DNA of 64,000 nucleotides, from NCBI RefSeq assembly GCF_000519085.1, contig NZ_KI912577.1, positions 1,118,501 to 1,182,500 of the forward strand. The letters run 5' to 3'. Positions 1 to 7,014 of this stretch are shown one piece after another (within the stretch, counting starts at the first letter, position 1; the number at the start of each line of letters is the position of its first letter). Position numbers and translations under genes: made by a program. The notes beneath the pieces were generated by a model, which saw nothing but the letters and a program-made list of their open reading frames with translations, was not told the DNA's origin and ran no database searches. This stretch comes from Methylobacterium sp. 10. Lineage in GTDB: Bacteria; Pseudomonadota; Alphaproteobacteria; Rhizobiales; Beijerinckiaceae.

Positions 1-595
1 CAGCGCCGGTGCATTCACGTCGACCACGGATGTCTACCCGTTCAGGAAATTTTCGGCCGAATGGCTCAACCTCGTCGGCCTTCCCGAAGGAGAACTCCTG
101 CAGGAGCCGACCCTACCGGTCCTCAAGGGCGAGCGCCGCCATTGGCGCGATTAAGGGCGAGAGCAGTATCTTACCAAGCGCCTCGTCCACACGATGCCGA
201 ACCTCAGACTGGCGAATGGGGAAACGGTGACTTACCGCATGGTGATGATTCCCGTGCTCGACGCTGCGGGGCAGGTCGAAAGCTGGACCAACTTCGTCGG
301 TCCGATCCATCTGAAGATCAGACCCACCGGCCGCCTTCTGCTCGGCCTCGAACAGTGCCTCGAAGCCGGACATGTTCGCGCGGCGCGCGCGCTGCTCGAC
401 TGGTCGATGATGGATCTGAGCGGAGCCTCGGGCGTGTCGCTCTCGACGATCCGCCGGCTCGAGGGCTGCATCACCTCCGTCTCGGTGGCCAACCGCAATC
501 AGGTGATCGGCGCCCTGCGCAGCGCGGGTATCGTGTTCTCGCTCACCGATGAGACGACGATCGCGGTCAGCAGGGGGAAACGGATTGCGTTCTGA
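1..595 (+). pseudogene. PAS-like sensor / XRE-type HTH regulator, broken by one in-frame stop, left end missing
   Basis: One reading frame (codons from position 2) runs from the window edge to the TGA at 593-595 and is interrupted only by TAA at 152-154. Before the stop it encodes a PAS-like stretch (FRKFSAEWLNLVGLPEGEL); after it a continuing sensor segment and then a helix-turn-helix (ARALLDWSMMDLSGASGV, STIRRLEG), the layout of PAS-XRE regulators. The flanking residues read RRHWRD-stop-GREQYLTK, so a single TAC/TAT to TAA change would explain it. An ATG at 194 could restart translation and yield a 133-aa HTH-only protein, so residual function is possible. The ligand and target genes are unknown. 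The true start lies left of the window. Confidence 0.6.
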
Positions 596-616
596 GTCGA
601 TATCGAAGCGCCCGGG

Positions 617-1612
617 TCAGGCGGGCGCGGTACCGGATTCGGTCGGGTCGTCCATGAGTGGGTGGAGATCGCGGACCATGCTCTTCAGGCGCTCGTCGAG
701 GACATGCGTGTAGATCTGGGTCGTCGAGATGTCGGCATGTCCCAGAAGCTCCTGCACGATCCTGAGATCGGCCCCGTTCTGCAGGAGATGACTGGCGAAG
801 GCGTGGCGCAACACGTGCGGGCTCACGCGGTCCTCACGGATCCCCGCCGCCGCCGCCGCAATCTTGAGGTCGCGCGCGAAAGCCTGCCGGGTCAGGTGCC
901 CGCTCTCGCTGTCGGACGGGAACAGGAAGGGGCCGTCGCCGGTGAGATGGGGCAGGTGCTCGCGCATGGCGGCGCGCGCGAGATCGGTGAGCGGCACCAG
1001 CCGCTCGCGCCCGCCCTTGCCCTTCACCACGAGGTAGCGCTGCTTCGTGGTGGCGGCCGAGCGCGGCAGGGCGACGAGTTCCGATACGCGCAGGCCGGTG
1101 GCGTAGAGGGTTTCGAGCAGGCACAGCATCCGGACCGCGCGCCGCCGCTCGCCCGTCGCATCCTCGGACTGCGGCGCCACGGCCCGCTCGCGGGCGGTGC
1201 GCAGAAGGTCGTCCACCTCGGCCACCGACAGCACCTTGGGCAGGGTGCGTCCCCTGCGCGGGCCACCCACCGGCGCGCTCGGATCGGTCTCGGCGAGGCC
1301 TTCGGCGTACAGGAACTTGTGGAAGCCGCGAATGCAGGACAGCCGGCGCGCGGCGGAGGAGGCCTTCAGCCCCTGGGTTTCGAGATCCGCCAGATAGGCG
1401 CGGACCTCGCCCGCATCGGTATCGAGCGGATCGCGTCCCGAGGCGGACAGGGCCGCGAGGTAGTGGTCGAGGTCGCGGCGATAGGCGGCGAGCGTGTTGG
1501 CGGCGGCGCCACGCTCCGCCGCGAGCATCTCGAGATAGGCGACGATGAGGTCCGGACCTTCGGCGCCTTCCACCTTATCGGCCCATTCATCGGCCTTTTC
1601 CGACCCCGTCAC
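617..1612 (-). CDS. xerD: Site-specific tyrosine recombinase XerD
   Basis: A 331-aa tyrosine recombinase that, with XerC, resolves chromosome dimers at dif during division. The N-terminal SAM-like core-binding domain (DLIVAYLEMLAAERG, NTLAAYRRDLDHY) is followed by the catalytic domain with Arg in ATGLRVSELV, Lys in VKGKGG, the H-x-x-R pair in SPHVLRHAFASHL, His in LLGHADISTT and the nucleophile Tyr in QIYTHV. The GTG start at 1612 was chosen because it gives normal family length and overlaps the stop of the upstream small gene (GTGA), implying translational coupling. The open frame extends further upstream to 1798 but that part is low-complexity and out of family. XerC is the alternative assignment, but the sequence style and the neighbouring aroK-aroB fit XerD. 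Confidence 0.9.
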   Translation of the reverse strand: MTGSEKADEWADKVEGAEGPDLIVAYLEMLAAERGAAANTLAAYRRDLDHYLAALSASGRDPLDTDAGEVRAYLADLETQGLKASSAARRLSCIRGFHKFLYAEGLAETDPSAPVGGPRRGRTLPKVLSVAEVDDLLRTARERAVAPQSEDATGERRRAVRMLCLLETLYATGLRVSELVALPRSAATTKQRYLVVKGKGGRERLVPLTDLARAAMREHLPHLTGDGPFLFPSDSESGHLTRQAFARDLKIAAAAAGIREDRVSPHVLRHAFASHLLQNGADLRIVQELLGHADISTTQIYTHVLDERLKSMVRDLHPLMDDPTESGTAPA

Positions 1613-1761
1613 CGGCCCGGCGGCTGCAGCTTCGCGGCGGGAATGCTGACGCTCATTTCCCGGGGCTTGGGCTGAACGAAGGTGGCGAGCGCGAACATGC
1701 CCGCGAAGACCAGTCCACCGAGGATGACAAGCGTAGCGAGGAAACGAAACAGGGTCGGCAC
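1609..1761 (-). CDS. Small single-pass membrane protein, translationally coupled to xerD
   Basis: A 50-aa protein with one hydrophobic segment (about residues 4-29, FLATLVILGGLVFAGMFALA) and a short Pro/Lys-rich tail ending in KLQPPGR. The start is GTG at 1761; the TGA at 1609-1611 overlaps the GTG of xerD by four bases, so the two are probably co-translated. I recall similar short ORFs before xerD in related Rhizobiales, but no function is known to me. It could act in the membrane near the division site, which is only inference from the neighbour. Confidence 0.55.
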   Translation of the reverse strand: MPTLFRFLATLVILGGLVFAGMFALATFVQPKPREMSVSIPAAKLQPPGR

Positions 1762-2083
1762 TCTGACGAACCTCGGTCGGAGGGAACTCTGCGGACATGG
1801 ATGACGTCGGCCGGCGAGCAGATCATTGAACAGCCAAGCCAAGGGGTTGCACCATGCCGGGCGCGCGATGGCAAGGACTTCGGAGCCACAGGGTGCGCCG
1901 CAAGAGGTTCGGGACCGCCGAGCGGCGATCGGCCTCACCGGTCCGGGACCGCTTCGCGGGCCGGGGAAGCCTGCCCGAAAGAAACGCGTCCTGGGAAGAA
2001 TCGCGTCGCGTCTTACGGCCTCGCTTCGCCCGGAGGGTGAAACGCGCTAGGATCGCGCGAAGGGGTGTATCAAGATTTTAACA
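1762..2083. other. Intergenic region between divergent xerD operon and aroK
   Basis: About 320 bases without a credible gene. It must hold the promoters of the small-membrane-protein/xerD operon (minus) and aroKB (plus). I see no clear -35/-10 pair, and no strong Shine-Dalgarno before the aroK ATG (the bases just upstream are AT-rich, gattttaaca). No repeat or hairpin of note. Confidence 0.5.
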
Positions 2084-2707
2084 ATGACCGAGACCGAGAC
2101 CGAGCCATCGGGAGGCGACATCGCCGCCGATCCCATCGAAGTCAGGCTCCGCCGTGCCCTCGGGGCGCGCTCGATCGTGCTCGTCGGTCTCATGGGCGCC
2201 GGCAAGAGCACGGTGGGGCGGCGCCTGGCGACGCGTCTCGGGCTGATGTTCAAGGATGCGGACAACGAGATCGAGGCGGCGGCCCACCTCACTATCCCCG
2301 ACATCTTCGCCATCTACGGCGAGCCGAGCTTTCGCGAGGGCGAGGAGCGCGTGATCGCCCGGCTCATCCGCGAGGGGCCGCTGGTGCTGGCCACCGGGGG
2401 AGGCGCCTTCATGCGCGAGGCGACGCGGGCGCGGATCGCGCAAGGTGGCGTCTCGGTGTGGCTGAAGGCGGAGCTCGACGTGCTGATGCGCCGTGTACGC
2501 AAGCGCGGCAACCGGCCCCTCCTCCAGACCGACGACCCGGAGGAGACGATGCGGCAGTTGATGGAGATCCGGCATCCCGTCTATGGCAGTGCCGACGTGA
2601 TGATCCCCTCGCGCGACGTGTCACACGACCGCGTGGTGGAGGACGTGATGGAGGCCCTCGATGCCTATCTCAACGGCCCCTCGAACCAAGGTGTCGCCGC
2701 GCAGTGA
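2084..2707 (+). CDS. aroK: Shikimate kinase
   Basis: A 207-aa cytosolic kinase phosphorylating shikimate with ATP at the 3-OH, the fifth step of chorismate synthesis. The Walker A loop is GLMGAGKST (residues about 35-43). Asp in FKDADNEIE and the glycine-rich GGGAF loop bind shikimate, and the lid region carries RGNRPLL. The roughly 25 extra N-terminal residues before IVLVGLMGAG are Glu/Asp-rich and common in alphaproteobacterial AroK. The stop TGA at 2705-2707 overlaps the GTG of aroB (GTGA), so the two are coupled. The weak ribosome site before 2084 leaves a small doubt about the exact start. Confidence 0.93.
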   Translation: MTETETEPSGGDIAADPIEVRLRRALGARSIVLVGLMGAGKSTVGRRLATRLGLMFKDADNEIEAAAHLTIPDIFAIYGEPSFREGEERVIARLIREGPLVLATGGGAFMREATRARIAQGGVSVWLKAELDVLMRRVRKRGNRPLLQTDDPEETMRQLMEIRHPVYGSADVMIPSRDVSHDRVVEDVMEALDAYLNGPSNQGVAAQ

Positions 2708-3822
2708 GTGACGGACAGACGGTCCACGTCCCCCTCGACCAGGGCCGCGACTACGACATCCATATCGGTCGGGGCCTCCTCGACGAAGCCGGCGCCCGCG
2801 TGGCCGCCCTCGGAGGCCGTGCCGCCGCCATCGTCACCGACGAGACCGTGTCGGCGCTCTATGGCGAGCGCCTGCGCGAGAGCCTGGAGGCGGCGGGCCT
2901 GCGCTCCGGCCTCGTCACCGTCGCGCCGGGCGAGGCGTCGAAGAGCTTTGCGGTCTACGCCCAGGTCTGCGACGGGCTCCTCGCCCACCGGATCGAGCGC
3001 AACGACCTCGTGGTTGCTCTCGGAGGCGGCGTGGTCGGCGATCTCGCGGGCTTCGCGGCGGCCACGCTGCGGCGCGGCGTCCGCTTCGTCCAGGCACCAA
3101 CGACCCTGCTCTCGCAGGTCGATTCCTCGGTGGGCGGGAAGACCGGCATCAACTCGCCCCTGGGCAAAAACCTCATCGGTGCTTTCCACCAGCCGCGACT
3201 GGTCCTGGCCGATACCGCCACCCTCGACACCCTGTCCGAGCGCGAGATGCGCGCCGGCTACGCCGAGGTGGCGAAGTACGGCCTCATTGCCGATTCCGGC
3301 TTCTTCGACTGGTGTGAGGCCAACTGGGCCGGCATCTTCTCCGGCGGCCCCGAGCGCGACGAGGCGGTGGCGATCTGCTGCCGGTCCAAGGCCGGCGTCG
3401 TGGTGCGCGACGAGCGCGAGGACGGCGAGCGCGCCCTGCTCAATCTCGGCCACACCTTCGGCCATGCCCTGGAACGACTCACCGGCTACGAATCCGCCCG
3501 CCTCGTCCATGGCGAGGGCGTCGCGATCGGCCTGGCCCTGGCCTTCCGCTTCTCGGCCCGTCTCGGCCTCTGCCCCGGCCAGGATGCTGGCCGCGTGGCC
3601 AACCACCTCGCCCTGGCCGGCCTGCCCACCCGCCTTCAGGCCGTCCCCGGCGGATGCGGCGATGCCGACGCCATCCTCGAGGCCATGGCACAGGACAAGA
3701 AGGTGCGCGACGGGGCGCTGACCTTCATCCTCGCCCGCGGGATCGGCCAGAGCTTCATCGCACCGGGCATCGACCGCGCCGAGGTGAAGGCTTTTCTCCA
3801 GGACGAGCTGCGCGGAGCGTGA
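2704..3822 (+). CDS. aroB: 3-dehydroquinate synthase
   Basis: A 372-aa NAD- and metal-dependent enzyme converting DAHP to 3-dehydroquinate, the second step of the shikimate pathway. Motifs: NAD-binding VVALGGGVVGDLAGFAAA, substrate loop PTTLLSQVDSSVGGKTGIN, and metal ligands in GYAEVAKYGLI (Glu), LNLGHTFGHALE and LVHGEGVAIG (His). It starts at GTG 2704, overlapping aroK by four bases, the classic aroKB operon. The C-terminus (KKVRDGALTFILARGIGQ) is intact, so this is a full-length gene. Confidence 0.95.
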   Translation: MSDGQTVHVPLDQGRDYDIHIGRGLLDEAGARVAALGGRAAAIVTDETVSALYGERLRESLEAAGLRSGLVTVAPGEASKSFAVYAQVCDGLLAHRIERNDLVVALGGGVVGDLAGFAAATLRRGVRFVQAPTTLLSQVDSSVGGKTGINSPLGKNLIGAFHQPRLVLADTATLDTLSEREMRAGYAEVAKYGLIADSGFFDWCEANWAGIFSGGPERDEAVAICCRSKAGVVVRDEREDGERALLNLGHTFGHALERLTGYESARLVHGEGVAIGLALAFRFSARLGLCPGQDAGRVANHLALAGLPTRLQAVPGGCGDADAILEAMAQDKKVRDGALTFILARGIGQSFIAPGIDRAEVKAFLQDELRGA

Positions 3823-4069
3823 CCCGATCGCCTCCCTTTCCCGGATTCCCGGAGCGTCGGCGGAAGACGATCCGGAACTCGGCGCACGGATGACGCCGCT
3901 TTAGGGACACCACGTGGCTCCAGGCGGCCGGGACAGAGGGGCGGCCATGGCGGCCCCTCCGCTCCAATCCGGCGCCATGCATCGCTTCGGTGGTGGGTTG
4001 GTATATGAGTGGGGCTCGCCAAGACCGGCACCGTGCCGGTGCGGCACGGCTTGGTGCGACGACGGTCTG

Positions 4070-5374
4070 ATGGACACGCATACCGACCTCTGGCTCGCCG
4101 CGAGCATCGTGGTGATGTCGCTGCTGCTCTCGGCCTTCTTCGCGGGGGCGGAGACCGCCTTCACCGCGGCGTCGCGGGCGCGGATGCTCTCCCTCGAGAA
4201 CAATGGCGACCTGCGGGCACGCCTCGTCAACCGCATTCTCGCCTCGCGCGAGCGGTTCATCGGCGCCATGCTGATCGGCTACAACATCGTCGCCATCGGT
4301 GCCTCCGCCTTCACCACGAGCGTGCTGACCACGATCTTCGGCAAGAGCGGCGTGCTCTATGCCACCGGCGTGATGTCGGTCCTCGTCATCGTCTTCGCCG
4401 AGGTACTGCCCAAGACCCTCGCCATCAACAAGCCGGACCAGGCCGCCCTGGTGATGGCGCGGCCTGTCGCCTTCGCGGTGGCGCTCCTCGGCCCGGCGGC
4501 CATCGCCATCGAGAAACTGGTGCGGCTGATGCTGCGCCCCTTCGGCATCAGTATCGGGCAGCATCAGTCGATTCTCTCACCCACCGAGGAGATTCGCGGA
4601 CAGGTCGCCCTGCTTCACCGCGAGGGGGGAGTCGCCAAGGCCGAGCGCGACATGCTCGGCGGCTTGCTCGACCTGCACGAATTGTCCGTCTCCGAGGTCA
4701 TGGTGCACCGCACAAAAATGCGCACCATCAATGCCGATCTCCCCTCGGAGGAGATCGTGCGGGAGGTGCTGTCCTCGCCCTACACGCGCATGCCGCTCTG
4801 GCGCGGCACCTCCGAGAACATCATCGGCGTGCTCCACGCCAAGGATCTGCTGCGCGCGCTCGATGCTGCCGGGGGCGACGCATCCGGTCTCAAGGTCGAG
4901 GCCCTGGCCCTGGAGACTTGGTTCGTGCCCGACACGACCAGCTTGCGCGACCAGCTCAAGGCCTTCCTCACCAAGAAGACCCATTTCGCCCTCGTCGTCG
5001 ACGAGTACGGCGAGGTGATGGGGCTCGTGACGCTCGAGGACATCCTGGAGGAGATCGTCGGCGATATCGCCGACGAGCACGACGTCGCGGTCTCCGGGGT
5101 GCGCCCCCAGGGGGATGGCTCGGTGAATGCCGACGGCTCCGTCGCCATCCGCGACCTCAACCGCGCCATGGACTGGAACCTGCCCGACGAGGAGGCGACG
5201 ACCATCGCTGGCCTCGTCATCCACGAGGCGCGGGCGATCCCCGATACCGGCACCGCCTTCAACTTCCACGGCTTCCGGTTTCAGGTCCTGCGCAAGGCCA
5301 AGAACCGCATCACCGCCCTGAGGATCACCCCGTTGGTGCCGATGATCGCGAAGAAGGACGAGATCGAGGGTTAG
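4070..5374 (+). CDS. CNNM/CorC (HlyC) family membrane protein with CBS pair
   Basis: A 434-aa integral inner-membrane protein. The N-terminal DUF21/CNNM domain (residues about 1-190) has several hydrophobic helices (LAASIVVMSLLLSAFFAGAETAF, VMSVLVIVFAEVLPKT). A CBS pair follows (MRTINADLPSEEIVREVL, FALVVDEYGEVMGLVTLEDILEEIVGDI), then a CorC_HlyC domain (IRDLNRAMDWNLPDEE, GFRFQVLRKAKNRI). Family members are linked to Mg2+/Co2+ export; the older hemolysin label is misleading. The ATG at 4070 was chosen because the conserved membrane domain begins directly after it. About 250 bases separate it from aroB, so it probably has its own promoter. Confidence 0.85.
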   Translation: MDTHTDLWLAASIVVMSLLLSAFFAGAETAFTAASRARMLSLENNGDLRARLVNRILASRERFIGAMLIGYNIVAIGASAFTTSVLTTIFGKSGVLYATGVMSVLVIVFAEVLPKTLAINKPDQAALVMARPVAFAVALLGPAAIAIEKLVRLMLRPFGISIGQHQSILSPTEEIRGQVALLHREGGVAKAERDMLGGLLDLHELSVSEVMVHRTKMRTINADLPSEEIVREVLSSPYTRMPLWRGTSENIIGVLHAKDLLRALDAAGGDASGLKVEALALETWFVPDTTSLRDQLKAFLTKKTHFALVVDEYGEVMGLVTLEDILEEIVGDIADEHDVAVSGVRPQGDGSVNADGSVAIRDLNRAMDWNLPDEEATTIAGLVIHEARAIPDTGTAFNFHGFRFQVLRKAKNRITALRITPLVPMIAKKDEIEG

Positions 5375-5410
5375 GAACCCGGCGAGGCGGCGCGAGCGGT
5401 GCGTTCCCCC

Positions 5411-5839
5411 CTAGCCGCGCGGCACCGGCCGCCAGCCCGGGGGCGCCATCTCGAACCCCTCGAACCGGAAGGCCGGGGAGACTGTGCAGCTCACCAATGT
5501 CCACGATCCGAGGCTCGTTGCGGTCTGCCAATGCCCCGCCGGCACCACGATCTGCGGCTGGTGGCCACGAGCGAGATCGGGACCGAGATAGGTGGCGGCT
5601 GCATCGTGCCCGTTCGGGCTCGTGGTGATCACCAACGGCGCGCCGGCATGCCAGAACCAGATCTCGGAGGCATCGACCCGGTGCCATTCTGAGGTCTCGC
5701 CGACATCGAGGAGGTAGTAGATCGCGCTTCCCACCGAACGGCCATCGACCTCCACCGGATCGCGAAACGTTTCGCGGTAATGGCCACCCTCCGGGTGCGG
5801 CTGAAGCCCCAGCTTGGCGATCACCTCGGCGGCTTTCAT
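5411..5839 (-). CDS. Cupin_5 (DUF985) family protein
   Basis: A 142-aa single-domain cupin of the DUF985/YML079w type. Visible family features are the N-terminal LQPHPEGGHYRETFR, the central SAIYYLLDVGETSEWHRVDASEIWFWHAG (a cupin histidine and Glu) and the C-terminal ARGHQPQIVVPAGHWQTA and SCTVSPAFRFEGFEMAPPGW. Structures of relatives show a sugar-epimerase-like barrel, but the substrate is unknown. It ends 36 bases from the convergent CNNM gene and begins 25 bases downstream of the next minus-strand gene, with which it may be co-transcribed. Confidence 0.8.
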   Translation of the reverse strand: MKAAEVIAKLGLQPHPEGGHYRETFRDPVEVDGRSVGSAIYYLLDVGETSEWHRVDASEIWFWHAGAPLVITTSPNGHDAAATYLGPDLARGHQPQIVVPAGHWQTATSLGSWTLVSCTVSPAFRFEGFEMAPPGWRPVPRG

Positions 5840-5864
5840 GTCGTTCCCCCTCGTCTCGCGATCA

Positions 5865-6629
5865 TCATTGGCCGGCCGGAATGGCGCCCTGCGGCAATTG
5901 CAGGCCGCGAGGAGCGGCGCCCTCCCCTCGTCCCGCTCCCGCGGCGGTGGAAGCTTTGGGGGGACGCGGCGACTTCGCCACGGGCTTGGGCTTCGTCTTG
6001 GCGACCGGCGCCACCGTCACCTCCGGGGCGTCGCCGCAACGCCGGTAATCGAGCCGTGCCAGAACCTCGCCGGCCTCGGAGACGATGTTGAGGAAATCTG
6101 GTAGCACCGTGAGCTGTGCGTCCCAGCGCACCGGTCCGCCCGTCGTCGCCTCCAGGGCGGCGGGACTGCCGCCCCGGCGCAGGGCCAGGAGATCGGGGCC
6201 GAAGGCGGTGGCGGCCTTGTTGCCGATGACGACCTGCAGCACCCGCGTGGTCTCCGGTGTCAGGGGGCGAAGCGGGTTGTCGACGGTGATGGCGCCGCTC
6301 CGCGTCACCCAGAGCGAGACGGCGCCTTGCCCTTCGTAGAACGCGCCCTGACCGTTGTCGCAGACTACGATGAGCTCGGGCAGCTTCACGGGGGCGAGAT
6401 TGACGGCCGGCAATGTTACGGGCGCGGCCAGACCGGAAGCCGCTTCGGCAGGTTTGGCGACGGGTTTCGGCTTGGGCTTTGGTTTCGGCTTGGGCTTGGC
6501 CACCGGAGCCTCGATCTCTCCCGCCGGCGCGGCGGCATCCTCCTGGGCGACGACGAGCGTGCCTTCCAGCAGCAGCCCGAGCAGGGCGGCGCAGCACGCG
6601 AGCGCACGGCACCGCGCACGTGGCGCCAT
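5865..6629 (-). CDS. Secreted protein with Lys-Pro repeat linker, function unknown
   Basis: About 254 aa. An N-terminal hydrophobic signal (ALACCAALLGLLLEGTLVVA) is followed by a linker of alternating Lys-Pro (APVAKPKPKPKPKPKP), then a globular region (VVCDNGQGAFYEGQGAVSLWVTRSGAI; LDYRRCGDAPEVTV) with two cysteines that could form a disulfide, and a second Lys/Pro-rich tail. Lys-Pro spacers resemble the periplasm-spanning linkers of TonB-like proteins, but no TonB C-terminal domain is seen. I place the start at ATG 6629 because it gives a normal signal peptide; the frame continues to another ATG at 6692. Function unknown. Confidence 0.6.
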   Translation of the reverse strand: MAPRARCRALACCAALLGLLLEGTLVVAQEDAAAPAGEIEAPVAKPKPKPKPKPKPVAKPAEAASGLAAPVTLPAVNLAPVKLPELIVVCDNGQGAFYEGQGAVSLWVTRSGAITVDNPLRPLTPETTRVLQVVIGNKAATAFGPDLLALRRGGSPAALEATTGGPVRWDAQLTVLPDFLNIVSEAGEVLARLDYRRCGDAPEVTVAPVAKTKPKPVAKSPRPPKASTAAGAGRGEGAAPRGLQLPQGAIPAGQ

Positions 6630-7014
6630 CCGCGGCCGGAACGTGGGAACTGGAAGTCCGAGAGGACGAGGCGGGATCGGACGGATCTGCATGGTCCTGA
6701 GGGTTACCCCAGCCGCGGCAGGGTTGCATCCACTTGTCGCGCATCACGAGAGCGCTTTCGCACAAGGACTGGCCATTGGCTTCTGGACCGCTACCACCGG
6801 AACGGTCCTTGCGTCGCGCCCAACGACATGTGGAGCCGAAACCATGCGAACGGATTGCCCTTGCACGGTCGTGACGCCCCCCGGCAAGGCCATCCTGCAG
6901 TGGATGACGGATCGTCCGACGCCCATTGTCGCCGGTCCGACGGTCGACTCGTTCTAAGACGGTTCGATTCCGGGGCCACCCTCCTCTTCTCCCCTGCCCA
7001 GACAAGGTCGATCG
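6630..7014. other. Intergenic leader upstream of the PEPC-like gene
   Basis: A stretch of about 385 bases between the divergent secreted-protein gene and the PEPC-like gene. It contains one plausible mini-ORF (6844-6957, listed separately) and otherwise no recognised element. No clear sigma70 hexamers, riboswitch or terminator are visible. Confidence 0.4.
6844..6957 (+). CDS. Candidate 37-aa mini-protein upstream of the PEPC-like gene
   Basis: An ATG at 6844 preceded by a GGAG about eight bases upstream opens a 37-codon frame ending TAA at 6955-6957, 57 bases before the next ATG. The peptide starts MRTDCPCTVVTPPGKAILQW and contains a CPC motif. There is no recognisable domain. It could be a real small protein or leader peptide, but chance short ORFs are common at this GC content. 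Confidence 0.25.
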   Translation: MRTDCPCTVVTPPGKAILQWMTDRPTPIVAGPTVDSF

